64,000 nt of DNA from assembly GCF_030409635.1 (NCBI RefSeq), contig NZ_JAUFQF010000001.1, positions 434,001-498,000 of the forward strand, in the 5' to 3' direction. This stretch comes from Vibrio agarivorans. Its GTDB lineage: Bacteria; Pseudomonadota; Gammaproteobacteria; Enterobacterales; Vibrionaceae. This document shows positions 57,269-63,912 of this stretch, piece by piece. How positions within the stretch are numbered: the stretch's first letter is position 1; every line of letters begins with the position of its first letter. Position numbers and translations under genes: made by a program. Below the pieces are notes generated by a model. The model was not told the DNA's origin. It saw nothing but the letters and a program-made list of their open reading frames with translations, and did not search any database.

Positions 57269-58927
57269 TTAGAAGCCCTCCGGTCTGTAGCCGTACTTGG
57301 CTTCAAACGCATCAATCTGGTCTGGGTTAGCAGTTAAGTAGTCCAGTGCTCCTTGTGGTGCCGTGATCTGTGCACCTACTGGTTCAGGTTGTTGCTGTGG
57401 CTGACCACCATTGGCTGCACGAGATTGAAGGTCTGCAGCAGTAGCCTCTGCATTACCGATTGCTTCATTGGTCTTCTGTTCAACTTCAGCCTTGGATTCG
57501 TACTGTGGTTTGGTCCAGTTAGGAATGTCTGGGGCTAGATGGGCTTCAGCTACATCTAGTTCTTCAGCAGTCTTAACCAGTGAGTTATGTCCAGAAGCAA
57601 TATTGTCACGAGTAGCTTTTACGGTTTGTAGTTGCTCTGCCAGCGTATTCCCCGACAGAGAATCGATGGTTAGACTCATTGCTGTATCTGATACAGGAGC
57701 AAATGCACGTACAATACTGCGAACGACCTCCAGTTTGCGAGATTCACTCTGTGCGTACAGGTCGTTAACTTCTGCATCACCAAACTGCATACCTAAAGGT
57801 TCAGCATACTTGTTGAGTAGTTGTCGTAGGCTATTACCAAATCGGGATGAGTCAGATTCCTGCAGCAGACTGATAATCTCAAGACTTTCATCGAGGAACT
57901 GTATATCACTTTGGATGTTGTTCCTTTCTGTCACGTAGTCTACAAACTGAGACTGACTGTACTGACCACGGTTACTAGCTAGAGCTGACTCAGCATTCAA
58001 GAATTCACGAGAAGCTGCTACTTGTTCTGCAGAGTAGTCTTGTTGGTTTGCTAATACTTCAGAGTGGAAGTCTACCATCGTAGGCTGTACTTCCTCGAAG
58101 TCCTCACCCATCTCGACTACCTGACCATTACGGTCATAAACACGTCCGTCTTTGCCTTTTGACCCATTGAGTAAGTTACCTTCACCATCACGGTACTTAA
58201 TGTCAGTGGCAAACACATCTGCACCAGTTCCATTTAAGCCGGGTACTGACCACGCACCAACCTGCTTAGTTTCACCAGTAACATTGTTGGTTTGGGTCAT
58301 TACTTGGCTATCACCGTATGTCTGTGTCACTGGGTCACTCCATTGAGGACGTAAACCTCGGTCTACTTCTAGCTGTGTAGTGTACTGCTGTAGTGCAACT
58401 TCTTTAGCCTGAGGAGACATGGTTTCGTCATTTCGTAGCTGTGTGCGAACGTAGTTCAACTTAGCATTGTCTGGTAGGTTTGCTACGGTTTCAGGCAGTT
58501 CAAGGTTGCTTACGTATTCTGTAGCTGCTGATTGAGCACCTACTTGCTGCTGTTCTTGGTTGAATCGCCACTGGTTGATGGTGTTGTTGGTAGCTTGTAG
58601 TTCAGCTGCGTTTACACGGTCTAGGTCAATCTGATTACCGTATTGAGCCAAGTCCTGACGGAATGCCTCAACATCTAGCTGACCATCACCTTGAGCTGCC
58701 TCTGCTGCCAATTGGTTCAATCGAGCGACTGCTTGAGATGTGTTCTGAGCTACACCTGTTTCGTAGTTCTGTTGAGCAATGTCTGTCTGCTCTCGCGCCA
58801 TATCACGTAAGCCTTGGACTGCTTGGTTGATGTTCTTACCTGCTTGGTTTAAACCCTGCATAGGGTTCTGACTAGCAGCAATTCTGGATAAGTTGTTTAG
58901 TGCGTTATTCACACCTCGGGTAGCCAT
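57269..58927 (-). CDS. Internal virion / ejection-type protein, 552 aa
   Basis: It starts at ATG 58927 behind AAGGAATTTACTACC. It is very Gln/Ala/Asn-rich and helical: A-L-N-N-L-S-R-I-A-A-S-Q-N-P near the start, then long coiled segments with Q-Q-Y-T-T-Q-L-E and a C-terminal A-N-P-D-Q-I-D-A-F-E-A-K-Y-G-Y-R-P. Composition and pairing with the 888-aa protein are like T7-type gp15/gp16. This role is inference from composition and order. No protease or lysozyme motif is seen. Confidence 0.6.
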   Translation of the reverse strand: MATRGVNNALNNLSRIAASQNPMQGLNQAGKNINQAVQGLRDMAREQTDIAQQNYETGVAQNTSQAVARLNQLAAEAAQGDGQLDVEAFRQDLAQYGNQIDLDRVNAAELQATNNTINQWRFNQEQQQVGAQSAATEYVSNLELPETVANLPDNAKLNYVRTQLRNDETMSPQAKEVALQQYTTQLEVDRGLRPQWSDPVTQTYGDSQVMTQTNNVTGETKQVGAWSVPGLNGTGADVFATDIKYRDGEGNLLNGSKGKDGRVYDRNGQVVEMGEDFEEVQPTMVDFHSEVLANQQDYSAEQVAASREFLNAESALASNRGQYSQSQFVDYVTERNNIQSDIQFLDESLEIISLLQESDSSRFGNSLRQLLNKYAEPLGMQFGDAEVNDLYAQSESRKLEVVRSIVRAFAPVSDTAMSLTIDSLSGNTLAEQLQTVKATRDNIASGHNSLVKTAEELDVAEAHLAPDIPNWTKPQYESKAEVEQKTNEAIGNAEATAADLQSRAANGGQPQQQPEPVGAQITAPQGALDYLTANPDQIDAFEAKYGYRPEGF

Positions 58928-58987
58928 GGTAGTAAATTCCTTGTGTCTTTTTGGATGCATATCATCTTAATCGGACAAGGTAGGAAA

Positions 58988-58999
58988 TGCGATAGGGTA
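58988..58999 (+). promoter_or_regulatory. TGCGATAGGGTA motif
   Basis: Followed by GAGGGAAACAG, similar to the context at 59468 and 61228. Confidence 0.45.
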
Positions 59000-59015
59000 G
59001 AGGGAAACAGATGTG

Positions 59016-59040
59016 AAAAAGCCGACACTAAGGTCGGCAT
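59016..59040 (-). terminator. Leftward terminator upstream of the ejection-protein operon
   Basis: On the minus strand GCCGAC ... GTCGGC is followed by TTTTTC. It would insulate the operon from leftward transcription. Confidence 0.7.
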
Positions 59041-59467
59041 TCTCAAGGAGCTTTGAACCATAGAGAAGTCAGCACGAGCTTCCCTACGTTCCGGTGTACT
59101 AACTGAGTGCTAATCAGCTACTAAAACCTACCTTCTAGGCTCACAGCGATAGTTTGGCTTGGTTGGTTCAACTATGGGCAGGTAGCTACTCCTACGTACA
59201 TGGTATCGGCAATTCCACCCCAATATGCTCTTGGTCATTGGCATTAAGCATAACCGTCTAGAGCTCCATTGGTTTGCGTATCTAACTTGGTCCCTTGCTG
59301 ATGAGCTAAACCAGAAGAAACAACTATGAGTTTCAGGCTATCTACCTACGTATGGTAGAGGTCAATCCAACACACCTATACAAACACTGGTTTGAGAAGC
59401 TATCTCTGCACAGAAGTCTATACGTCTGCGTTGGTATGGCTACATCCTACAAGGACAGGGAACCGGA

Positions 59468-59480
59468 GTGCAATAGGGTA
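59468..59480 (+). promoter_or_regulatory. GTGCAATAGGGTA motif
   Basis: 86 bp before the Ig-like gene. An inverted copy of its core (TACCCTATAGC) lies at 59499-59509. Confidence 0.5.
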
Positions 59481-59565
59481 GGGTGAAATAGAAAGCTATA
59501 CCCTATAGCGTTCTGTAAGTGGGTTTGAGATGATTAGGATTCAATCGATTGAAGGAGTTTTACCG

Positions 59566-60045
59566 ATGAAAGAAGCTAAACATATCGAACTTTCGCAGAA
59601 GGAAGTTTATACCCAACTACAGGAGCTATTGAGCCAGTCTCAATCACAAGCTACTGCTTACCAGACATACGTTCGTAATCTGATGACTCGTGCAATGTAT
59701 AAAGGCGATGTAGATGTATCAGAGATTCCATCTCGTCCAACACCTGACTTCTCTGTGCCATACTGTGTTGTTCAGCCAGCAGACGTATCTGGTGCCGATG
59801 GTTCAACTCAAACCATGACTACTGAGTGGATTGGTGAGAAGGCTGTTCGCTTCCAGTGGTTCTTTAATGATGGTGGTGGTACGGACTTCCGTCCTATTGC
59901 AGATGGTGCAACATATACCGGTACAGATACTGCAGAACTGACCATTAACAATCTGTCTGCTACTTCAGAAGGCAACTACTTCTGTCGTGCATTCTCTCGC
60001 TTTGGTAATGCTGACTCGAACACAGCCAATGCTGCTGTAGTCTAA
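59566..60045 (+). CDS. Ig-like-domain phage protein, 159 aa
   Basis: It starts at ATG 59566 because GAAGGAG lies eight bases upstream. The N-terminal helix (H-I-E-L-S-Q-K-E-V-Y-T-Q-L-Q-E-L-L) is followed by an immunoglobulin-like fold from ~residue 65: V-R-F-Q-W-F-F-N-D-G-G strand C Trp, L-T-I-N-N-L-S-A-T-S-E-G-N-Y-F-C-R-A with Tyr-x-Cys. Such domains decorate phage heads or tails and bind surfaces weakly. It is likely a virion-surface accessory or adhesion protein. Confidence 0.7.
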   Translation: MKEAKHIELSQKEVYTQLQELLSQSQSQATAYQTYVRNLMTRAMYKGDVDVSEIPSRPTPDFSVPYCVVQPADVSGADGSTQTMTTEWIGEKAVRFQWFFNDGGGTDFRPIADGATYTGTDTAELTINNLSATSEGNYFCRAFSRFGNADSNTANAAVV

Positions 60046-60070
60046 TATGGTTCAATTAAGGAGATCCCCA

Positions 60071-60370
60071 ATGAAAGACATCTTTGCTATGAGCGATGAC
60101 GAGTTTGAAGCAGCTAAACCAAAAGACCTAATGAAGTTAGAGGTGGCTATCCGTGAAGCATCGGAAGATGAAGACGAAGTGGTAGTTGAGCCATGGTCTG
60201 TTACACAGGAGTTCAACACCCTGACTCTAGAAGACCAAGCTAAGTTTGGTGAAGCTCTCGGTGTAGAGAAGTCAGACGATGTTTATGCTGTTGTCGAAGA
60301 GATGGACAACAATGAACGTAAACACCTACTGAAACAGCTACTGCAGAAGCGTCTAGAGATGCTAGGCTAG
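60071..60370 (+). CDS. Acidic small protein, 99 aa
   Basis: ATG 60071 follows TTAAGGAGATCCCCA. M-K-D-I-F-A-M-S-D-D-E-F-E-A-A-K-P-K-D-L is followed by a long acidic stretch (E-D-E-D-E-V-V-V-E) and a helical C-terminus (L-L-K-Q-L-L-Q-K-R). No family is recognised. It is probably co-transcribed with the Ig-like gene; a scaffold or chaperone role would be speculation. Confidence 0.6.
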   Translation: MKDIFAMSDDEFEAAKPKDLMKLEVAIREASEDEDEVVVEPWSVTQEFNTLTLEDQAKFGEALGVEKSDDVYAVVEEMDNNERKHLLKQLLQKRLEMLG

Positions 60371-60440
60371 CCTATCGCATTTGAACCAGTAGTTAGATAG
60401 ACTGGTGATGTCGTAGTAGTACATTCCCCTTGGATTAGAT

Positions 60441-60464
60441 AGGCACCTTTCGAGGTGCCTTTTC
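60441..60464. terminator. Bidirectional terminator
   Basis: AGGCACCT TTCG AGGTGCCT TTTC between convergent genes. Confidence 0.9.
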
Positions 60465-60467
60465 TAT

Positions 60468-60911
60468 TTATGCCCATAAAGCTGTGTAGCCTTTGTATTG
60501 GGGGATGCTGCCCATCATTAGGTCTCGGATAACTTTTGTTGGTAGAGGTAGTTCGTCCATTAACTTCATGGCAACCTCTGTTCGAGCTGTTGAACCATCT
60601 GGCTTCATTACTGCAACTACCTTACTCTCTTTCCGGTATTTCCTGTCCTTGTATTGGTGCAGGTAGCCTACTTTACCGTAGCGACCGTCAGTCTTGAGTT
60701 TTGAACCAGATTGGTAAGTCTCCTCGAACTCGTACTCATACATAGCCATGTCCAAGGTGTCTTGGCTTGGTGTGTTATTCTCCACCCAATGTGAACCAGT
60801 ATCGATGAAGAACAGCACCTTGTTTGGGGTGATGATGTAGGCTTCATTCTTGTATGTAAAGCAGTTCTGCCATCCGTGTAATTGAACCAATTCTTGTGTG
60901 GTATGCGTCAT
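60468..60911 (-). CDS. Element protein of unknown function, 147 aa
   Basis: Its ATG overlaps the upstream stop (ATGA). M-T-H-T-T-Q-E-L-V-Q-L-H-G-W-Q-N-C-F-T-Y-K-N-E-A-Y leads into a beta-rich basic protein with G-Y-L-H-Q-Y-K-D-R-K-Y-R-K-E-S-K and S-T-A-R-T-E-V-A-M-K. No family is recognised. It is the second gene of a two-gene operon. Confidence 0.6.
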   Translation of the reverse strand: MTHTTQELVQLHGWQNCFTYKNEAYIITPNKVLFFIDTGSHWVENNTPSQDTLDMAMYEYEFEETYQSGSKLKTDGRYGKVGYLHQYKDRKYRKESKVVAVMKPDGSTARTEVAMKLMDELPLPTKVIRDLMMGSIPQYKGYTALWA

Positions 60912-61174
60912 GCGAATGCCCTCTGTGTTTGCCTAAGTAATCCCATCTCTTGCTGTTCAATAGCATCAGTATCTTTCTGTGCTCGCACTGCTGGGTCCAT
61001 AACGCGCTTGTGGTAAAGGCGTTCCTCGTTCACCTGCAGAATTGAACCAGTGTTGATGAACTTGATTGTGTAGATTGAGCCTTTGCCTCGGTAGCGTGGA
61101 GCCTTTAGAACCATATAGCTACCACATGTATTGGTCCCATGCTTAGTGCCTTCATCAAATCTATGCTTTCTCAC
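60908..61174 (-). CDS. Element protein of unknown function, 88 aa
   Basis: The GTG start at 61174 follows AAAAGGAGACATAGC. It is basic: M-R-K-H-R-F-D-E-G-T-K-H-G-T-N, R-Y-R-G-K-G-S-I-Y-T-I-K-F-I-N-T-G-S-I. It begins a leftward two-gene operon facing the control region 61.2-61.9 kb. No family is recognised. Confidence 0.55.
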   Translation of the reverse strand: MRKHRFDEGTKHGTNTCGSYMVLKAPRYRGKGSIYTIKFINTGSILQVNEERLYHKRVMDPAVRAQKDTDAIEQQEMGLLRQTQRAFA

Positions 61175-61227
61175 GCTATGTCTCCTTTTGGCTATGAACA
61201 GTAGTGTAAATGCTACTTAAACCGAAT

Positions 61228-61239
61228 GGTATAGGGTGA
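61228..61239 (+). promoter_or_regulatory. GGTATAGGGTGA motif (variant)
   Basis: It matches ATAGGGT of the other copies; GTGAAATGCAGG follows, like the 59468 context. Confidence 0.4.
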
Positions 61240-61786
61240 AATGCAGGAAATTTCGAGGGTGTGAGCGCAATAAGCTACCTAATACAGAGACTATATTCTG
61301 TTCATAATTTTACACACCCTGTTCATATTCTTTCACATTCAACACCCACATAGCATTTTGATTTAAATCAAGTTATTACCTACACCCCCTACATTAACTC
61401 GACTTCTAACTATCCCAATATCACTACTTTGCTCACTATCAGTGCCATAAGCTATAAGCCTCTGTAGAGCCCTCTACGAGGTGAAACCAGAAAGAGATAC
61501 AAATGCTCGGATGTAGGGGAAATAAGCCTACATTGAGTCTTATGGTTCGCAGGTTTTGACGAATATCTCTCATATTATTTTGCAGGTTTTTCTCTCATCT
61601 GAAATCTAGGTGTGAGTGTAGTACTTATAGATATATCTTGGTGAGAACTTTATACCCCCCCCCCTATCAACTTCTCAGCTCCTCAATATCGAACCCCATA
61701 GCTACCCCAACTATCTAGTAAGCCTTGATACATAAGGGCTGGCTCAATCGTGAGAACGTTTCATATCTCTTTACTACCTTTATATG

Positions 61787-61806
61787 TGTATAGCAAATAC
61801 TATACA
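61787..61806. promoter_or_regulatory. Operator-like dyad TGTATAG-N6-CTATACA
   Basis: The arms are perfect; the spacer is CAAATA. The same dyad occurs at 63503-63522 before the HTH gene. Confidence 0.65.
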
Positions 61807-61908
61807 TCCATACCAACGAGGTGAGCCAACGGGCTAGAGAGGATAGGGAGCAAAACCTTATCAGTCACAGACACTCTCAATGATGCAACGACCTGACCTC
61901 AAGTGTAC

Positions 61909-61920
61909 TGCTCTTTAACA
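61909..61920 (+). promoter_or_regulatory. rrn-type boxA antitermination site
   Basis: TGCTCTTTAACA is identical to the boxA core of gammaproteobacterial rRNA leaders and is followed by AAT as in rrn. It is the expected binding site for NusB-NusE (S10) in the nascent RNA, 23 bases before the first right-end gene. Confidence 0.7.
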
Positions 61921-61942
61921 ATCTGAACCATTAGGAACAAGT

Positions 61943-62197
61943 ATGGACTTAGACCAAACCAAGCGACTCACAGAGTCAAAGGAACGTTGGGACGAGGCAA
62001 AGCAAACGATACTGACCAACATACAGCGTAGAGCTTTGGACGTGATTAGACGTGCGGAGATTGCCTACGTTGAGGGACGTATCGACCATGTACCTGACTA
62101 TGGCTATGTGATTGAACCAAACATCATTCAGCACCGTGACATAGACAGATACGAACAGCGACTCAATACGCTGATTGCCAAGTCTCAAACCAAGTAG
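61943..62197 (+). CDS. First right-end operon protein, 84 aa
   Basis: ATG 61943 in CATTAGGAACAAGT. It is helical and charged: M-D-L-D-Q-T-K-R-L-T-E-S-K-E-R-W-D-E-A-K, then I-R-R-A-E-I-A-Y-V-E-G. No family is recognised. It is preceded by boxA and TGAACCA. Confidence 0.6.
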   Translation: MDLDQTKRLTESKERWDEAKQTILTNIQRRALDVIRRAEIAYVEGRIDHVPDYGYVIEPNIIQHRDIDRYEQRLNTLIAKSQTK

Positions 62198-62262
62198 GGA
62201 TTTATTCATAGGCATTGGCTAACAGTGTCTATGGCTGAATGAACCAACAGAGAAATGAACCA

Positions 62263-62484
62263 ATGAAACGAATAGGCGAACGCATTGCATGCTGGCTTAA
62301 CCGTAAGGCCATTGAGCAGTACTTGTTTGAATTAGCCGAAGCTAAGTACCCAGACAGACACGTCACGGAATATCGAAGGTATGTGCACAGTGTTTGGAGT
62401 AACACCTCAAACCTTAAATACCGTCCAGACATGCTACCAATGACACGTTGGGCAGCACTACACCTTTACAGCTTGAACCGCTAA
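62263..62484 (+). CDS. Small basic protein, 73 aa
   Basis: It starts at ATG 62263 (an in-frame ATG at 62239 would add eight residues). M-K-R-I-G-E-R-I-A-C-W-L-N-R-K-A-I-E-Q-Y is followed by E-Y-R-R-Y-V-H-S-V-W. Two TGAACCA motifs lie in the leader and start. No family is recognised. Confidence 0.5.
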   Translation: MKRIGERIACWLNRKAIEQYLFELAEAKYPDRHVTEYRRYVHSVWSNTSNLKYRPDMLPMTRWAALHLYSLNR

Positions 62485-62529
62485 CTAATAGGGCAATCCT
62501 GCCCTCATTTGAACCAAAGAGGAAACGAT

Positions 62530-62673
62530 ATGCGAATAGCACGAACACTGGCTCACGTAGCGTTAGAGCTACATAGGCAAGGAAGCACAGAGCAAGCAGA
62601 GAGGATATGGCAGGAAGCCAAGGGAATATTTGAAAGAGAGCTTAGGCTGACCAACTCCAATCAGACAGCCTAA
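62530..62673 (+). CDS. Small helical protein, 47 aa
   Basis: ATG 62530 follows AAAGAGGAAACGAT. M-R-I-A-R-T-L-A-H-V-A-L-E-L-H-R-Q-G is followed by a single amphipathic helix rich in E/R/A. No family is recognised; the ribosome site and tight packing support it. Confidence 0.5.
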   Translation: MRIARTLAHVALELHRQGSTEQAERIWQEAKGIFERELRLTNSNQTA

Positions 62674-62743
62674 GCAGTACCAACCTTAACCAAAAAGTCA
62701 GTATGCGAGAGTGTACTGACTTCCTTAACCAAAGGAAAGTCGA

Positions 62744-63061
62744 ATGACTACCATGAACAACCTTCTAACTAGCCTACGAACCTCACTTGAAGATGCATAC
62801 AACTATACGAACGAAGTAGATACATACTCTGTTGTTTGCGAATGGGCAGACCGTGAAACCATCCAGAACCATGATTGCAGAAGCATTATTGACGATACAG
62901 AGCTTTACCGACTTATCGACTTCTCAGATGAGCAAGAAGCTATGCAAGGTGCAGAGAGCATCAACGAAGCAATCACAGCAGTAGCTTATCGAATCGTTAG
63001 AGAGCTTGGATTAAATAAAGCTGACTCAATCCTCACAGACATTAAAGGGGGGAACGAGTAA
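62744..63061 (+). CDS. Acidic protein of unknown function, 105 aa
   Basis: ATG 62744 follows AAAGGAAAGTCGA. It is acidic and soluble: N-N-L-L-T-S-L-R-T-S-L-E-D-A-Y-N-Y, D-R-E-T-I-Q-N-H-D-C-R-S-I-I-D-D-T-E, then A-I-T-A-V-A-Y-R-I-V-R-E-L-G. Its stop overlaps the next start (TAATG). The acidic, DNA-mimic-like composition is noteworthy, but no function is assigned. Confidence 0.6.
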   Translation: MTTMNNLLTSLRTSLEDAYNYTNEVDTYSVVCEWADRETIQNHDCRSIIDDTELYRLIDFSDEQEAMQGAESINEAITAVAYRIVRELGLNKADSILTDIKGGNE

Positions 63062-63144
63062 TGCACAGTTACGAGATACCAACAGAGAACGACTACGAAC
63101 TAAACGAGTTCTGGGACAACTTCTTCGAGGATGACGAAGAGTGA
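63061..63144 (+). CDS. Acidic microprotein, 27 aa
   Basis: It starts at the TAATG overlap and ends in TGA, which is itself part of TGAACCA and overlaps the next GTG. Thirteen of 27 residues are D/E/N. It is called mainly from coupling on both sides. Confidence 0.4.
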   Translation: MHSYEIPTENDYELNEFWDNFFEDDEE

Positions 63145-63224
63145 ACCAACCAACTGTACTACTTATCGCACTTGTCCTTGGCATTGTGTGGGCTGCAATT
63201 GTCATTCGTAGCAGTGGTGACTAA
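63141..63224 (+). CDS. Single-pass membrane microprotein, 27 aa
   Basis: A GTG start overlaps the previous stop. After V-N-Q-P comes T-V-L-L-I-A-L-V-L-G-I-V-W-A-A-I-V-I, a clean transmembrane helix, then R-S-S-G-D. The size and shape are like small phage membrane or lysis-accessory peptides. The function is unproven. Confidence 0.45.
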   Translation: MNQPTVLLIALVLGIVWAAIVIRSSGD

Positions 63225-63244
63225 CCTTAACCAATGAGTAAAAC

Positions 63245-63451
63245 ATGAACAAACTACTACCACTTTCCCTAATCTTCACAGCACTAAGCGCACAAGCAAC
63301 AGAATACGAACCAGAGAACGCTATCTCTGTTGCCTACGGTGACAAGATGTTCAGCACTACCTTCTACCTTAATAATTCCTTTTACTTGGGTGTAGCGACT
63401 AATCAAGAAAGCACAGATTCGATACAGCCAACACTTAGCCAAGAAAGGTAA
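63245..63451 (+). CDS. Secreted small protein, 68 aa
   Basis: MNKLLPLSLIFTALSAQA is a signal peptide. The short mature part (T-E-Y-E-P-E-N-A-I-S-V-A-Y-G-D) ends after 50 residues. It resembles the N-terminus of a small beta-barrel or periplasmic protein and may be a truncated moron. A terminator follows. Confidence 0.55.
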   Translation: MNKLLPLSLIFTALSAQATEYEPENAISVAYGDKMFSTTFYLNNSFYLGVATNQESTDSIQPTLSQER

Positions 63452-63467
63452 GTGAACCATATCAAAG

Positions 63468-63491
63468 AAGGGAGCTACGGCTCTCTTTTTT
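63468..63491 (+). terminator. Terminator of the right-end micro-gene operon
   Basis: GGGAGC TACG GCTCTC (one G-T pair) followed by TTTTTT. Confidence 0.75.
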
Positions 63492-63502
63492 ATTACCTAA
63501 TG

Positions 63503-63522
63503 TGTATAGTGTGGGCTATACA
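63503..63522. promoter_or_regulatory. Operator-like dyad TGTATAG-N6-CTATACA
   Basis: The arms are perfect; the spacer is TGTGGG. It lies 20 bp before the HTH gene start and is the same as 61787-61806, suggesting one regulator for both. Confidence 0.65.
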
Positions 63523-63541
63523 ATGAACCAGAGGAAAGAAT

Positions 63542-63724
63542 ATGCTCGATGTGAGTGACGAAGCTATCAAGGTGTTCTTAGCGAACCTGAGCGATAGTCA
63601 GAAGAAGAAGCTACAAATAGTTGATGACCTGCTTGCAGGTGAACCAGTGAAAGATATTACTGTCAGACGTAGTGTTACGCGTGACTACGTGTACCAAGTG
63701 AAGCGTAAGCACAAAATCAACTAA
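63542..63724 (+). CDS. HTH protein, 60 aa, candidate element regulator
   Basis: ATG 63542 follows GAGGAAAGAAT. M-L-D-V-S-D-E-A-I-K-V-F-L-A-N-L-S-D-S-Q is followed by L-L-A-G-E-P-V-K-D-I-T-V-R-R-S-V-T-R-D-Y-V-Y-Q-V-K-R-K, a homeodomain-like helix-turn-helix with a basic recognition helix. With the dyad immediately upstream it may autoregulate and also control the right-end operon, or be the recombination directionality factor. Confidence 0.65.
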   Translation: MLDVSDEAIKVFLANLSDSQKKKLQIVDDLLAGEPVKDITVRRSVTRDYVYQVKRKHKIN

Positions 63725-63814
63725 TGAATCAGGAAGATACCTACACATAATCTGATAAATATCTTAGACTCGAATGTGTGGGTAACTACTGAAAAACCTC
63801 CGAATTTTATACAC

Positions 63815-63853
63815 AAGTGATACAACGTATCATCGGTGAAACCAACTGGTCTT
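63815..63853 (-). repeat. Right end of element: two-block inverted repeat (P-like half-site)
   Basis: AAGTGATACA, 17 nt, CCAACTGGTCTT is the exact reverse-complement arrangement of 42064-42102. Confidence 0.7.
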
Positions 63854-63912
63854 TTTCTTTTTCAGTAGGTTATACTCAAATTCTATCCCTGAAGGAACAT
63901 AAGGAATGATAT

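Larger units (their letters stand above)
58928..59565. other. Intergenic region between ejection-protein operon and Ig-like gene
   Basis: It holds a TGCGATAGGGTA motif (58988), a leftward-facing terminator (59016-59038), another GTGCAATAGGGTA (59468) and an oppositely oriented TACCCTATAGC (59499). Two TGAACCA motifs and short dyads such as CTACCTACGTA are also present. A 44-codon ATG frame at 59352-59486 has no ribosome site and was not called. Confidence 0.5.
61175..61942. other. Main right-end control region (768 bp, non-coding)
   Basis: It contains the motif GGTATAGGGTGA (61228), a C10 tract (61665-61674), the operator-like dyad 61787-61806, a ribosomal-type boxA (61909) and one TGAACCA (61924) just before the right-end operon. 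No ORF with a ribosome site. It separates a leftward operon from the rightward micro-gene cluster and is probably the early control region of the element. Confidence 0.65.

Noticed and set aside
59225..59329. 34-codon ATG frame (begins M-L-L-V-I-G-I-K-H-N-R)
   Set aside because: No ribosome site; kept only as an unlikely possibility.
59352..59486. 44-codon ATG frame in the region before the Ig-like gene
   Set aside because: No ribosome site, no recognisable sequence, and it overlaps the GTGCAATAGGGTA motif.
61903..61925. Fragment of an rRNA operon at the boxA
   Set aside because: Only the ~15-nt boxA segment matches; neighbouring rrn leader or 16S sequence is absent.
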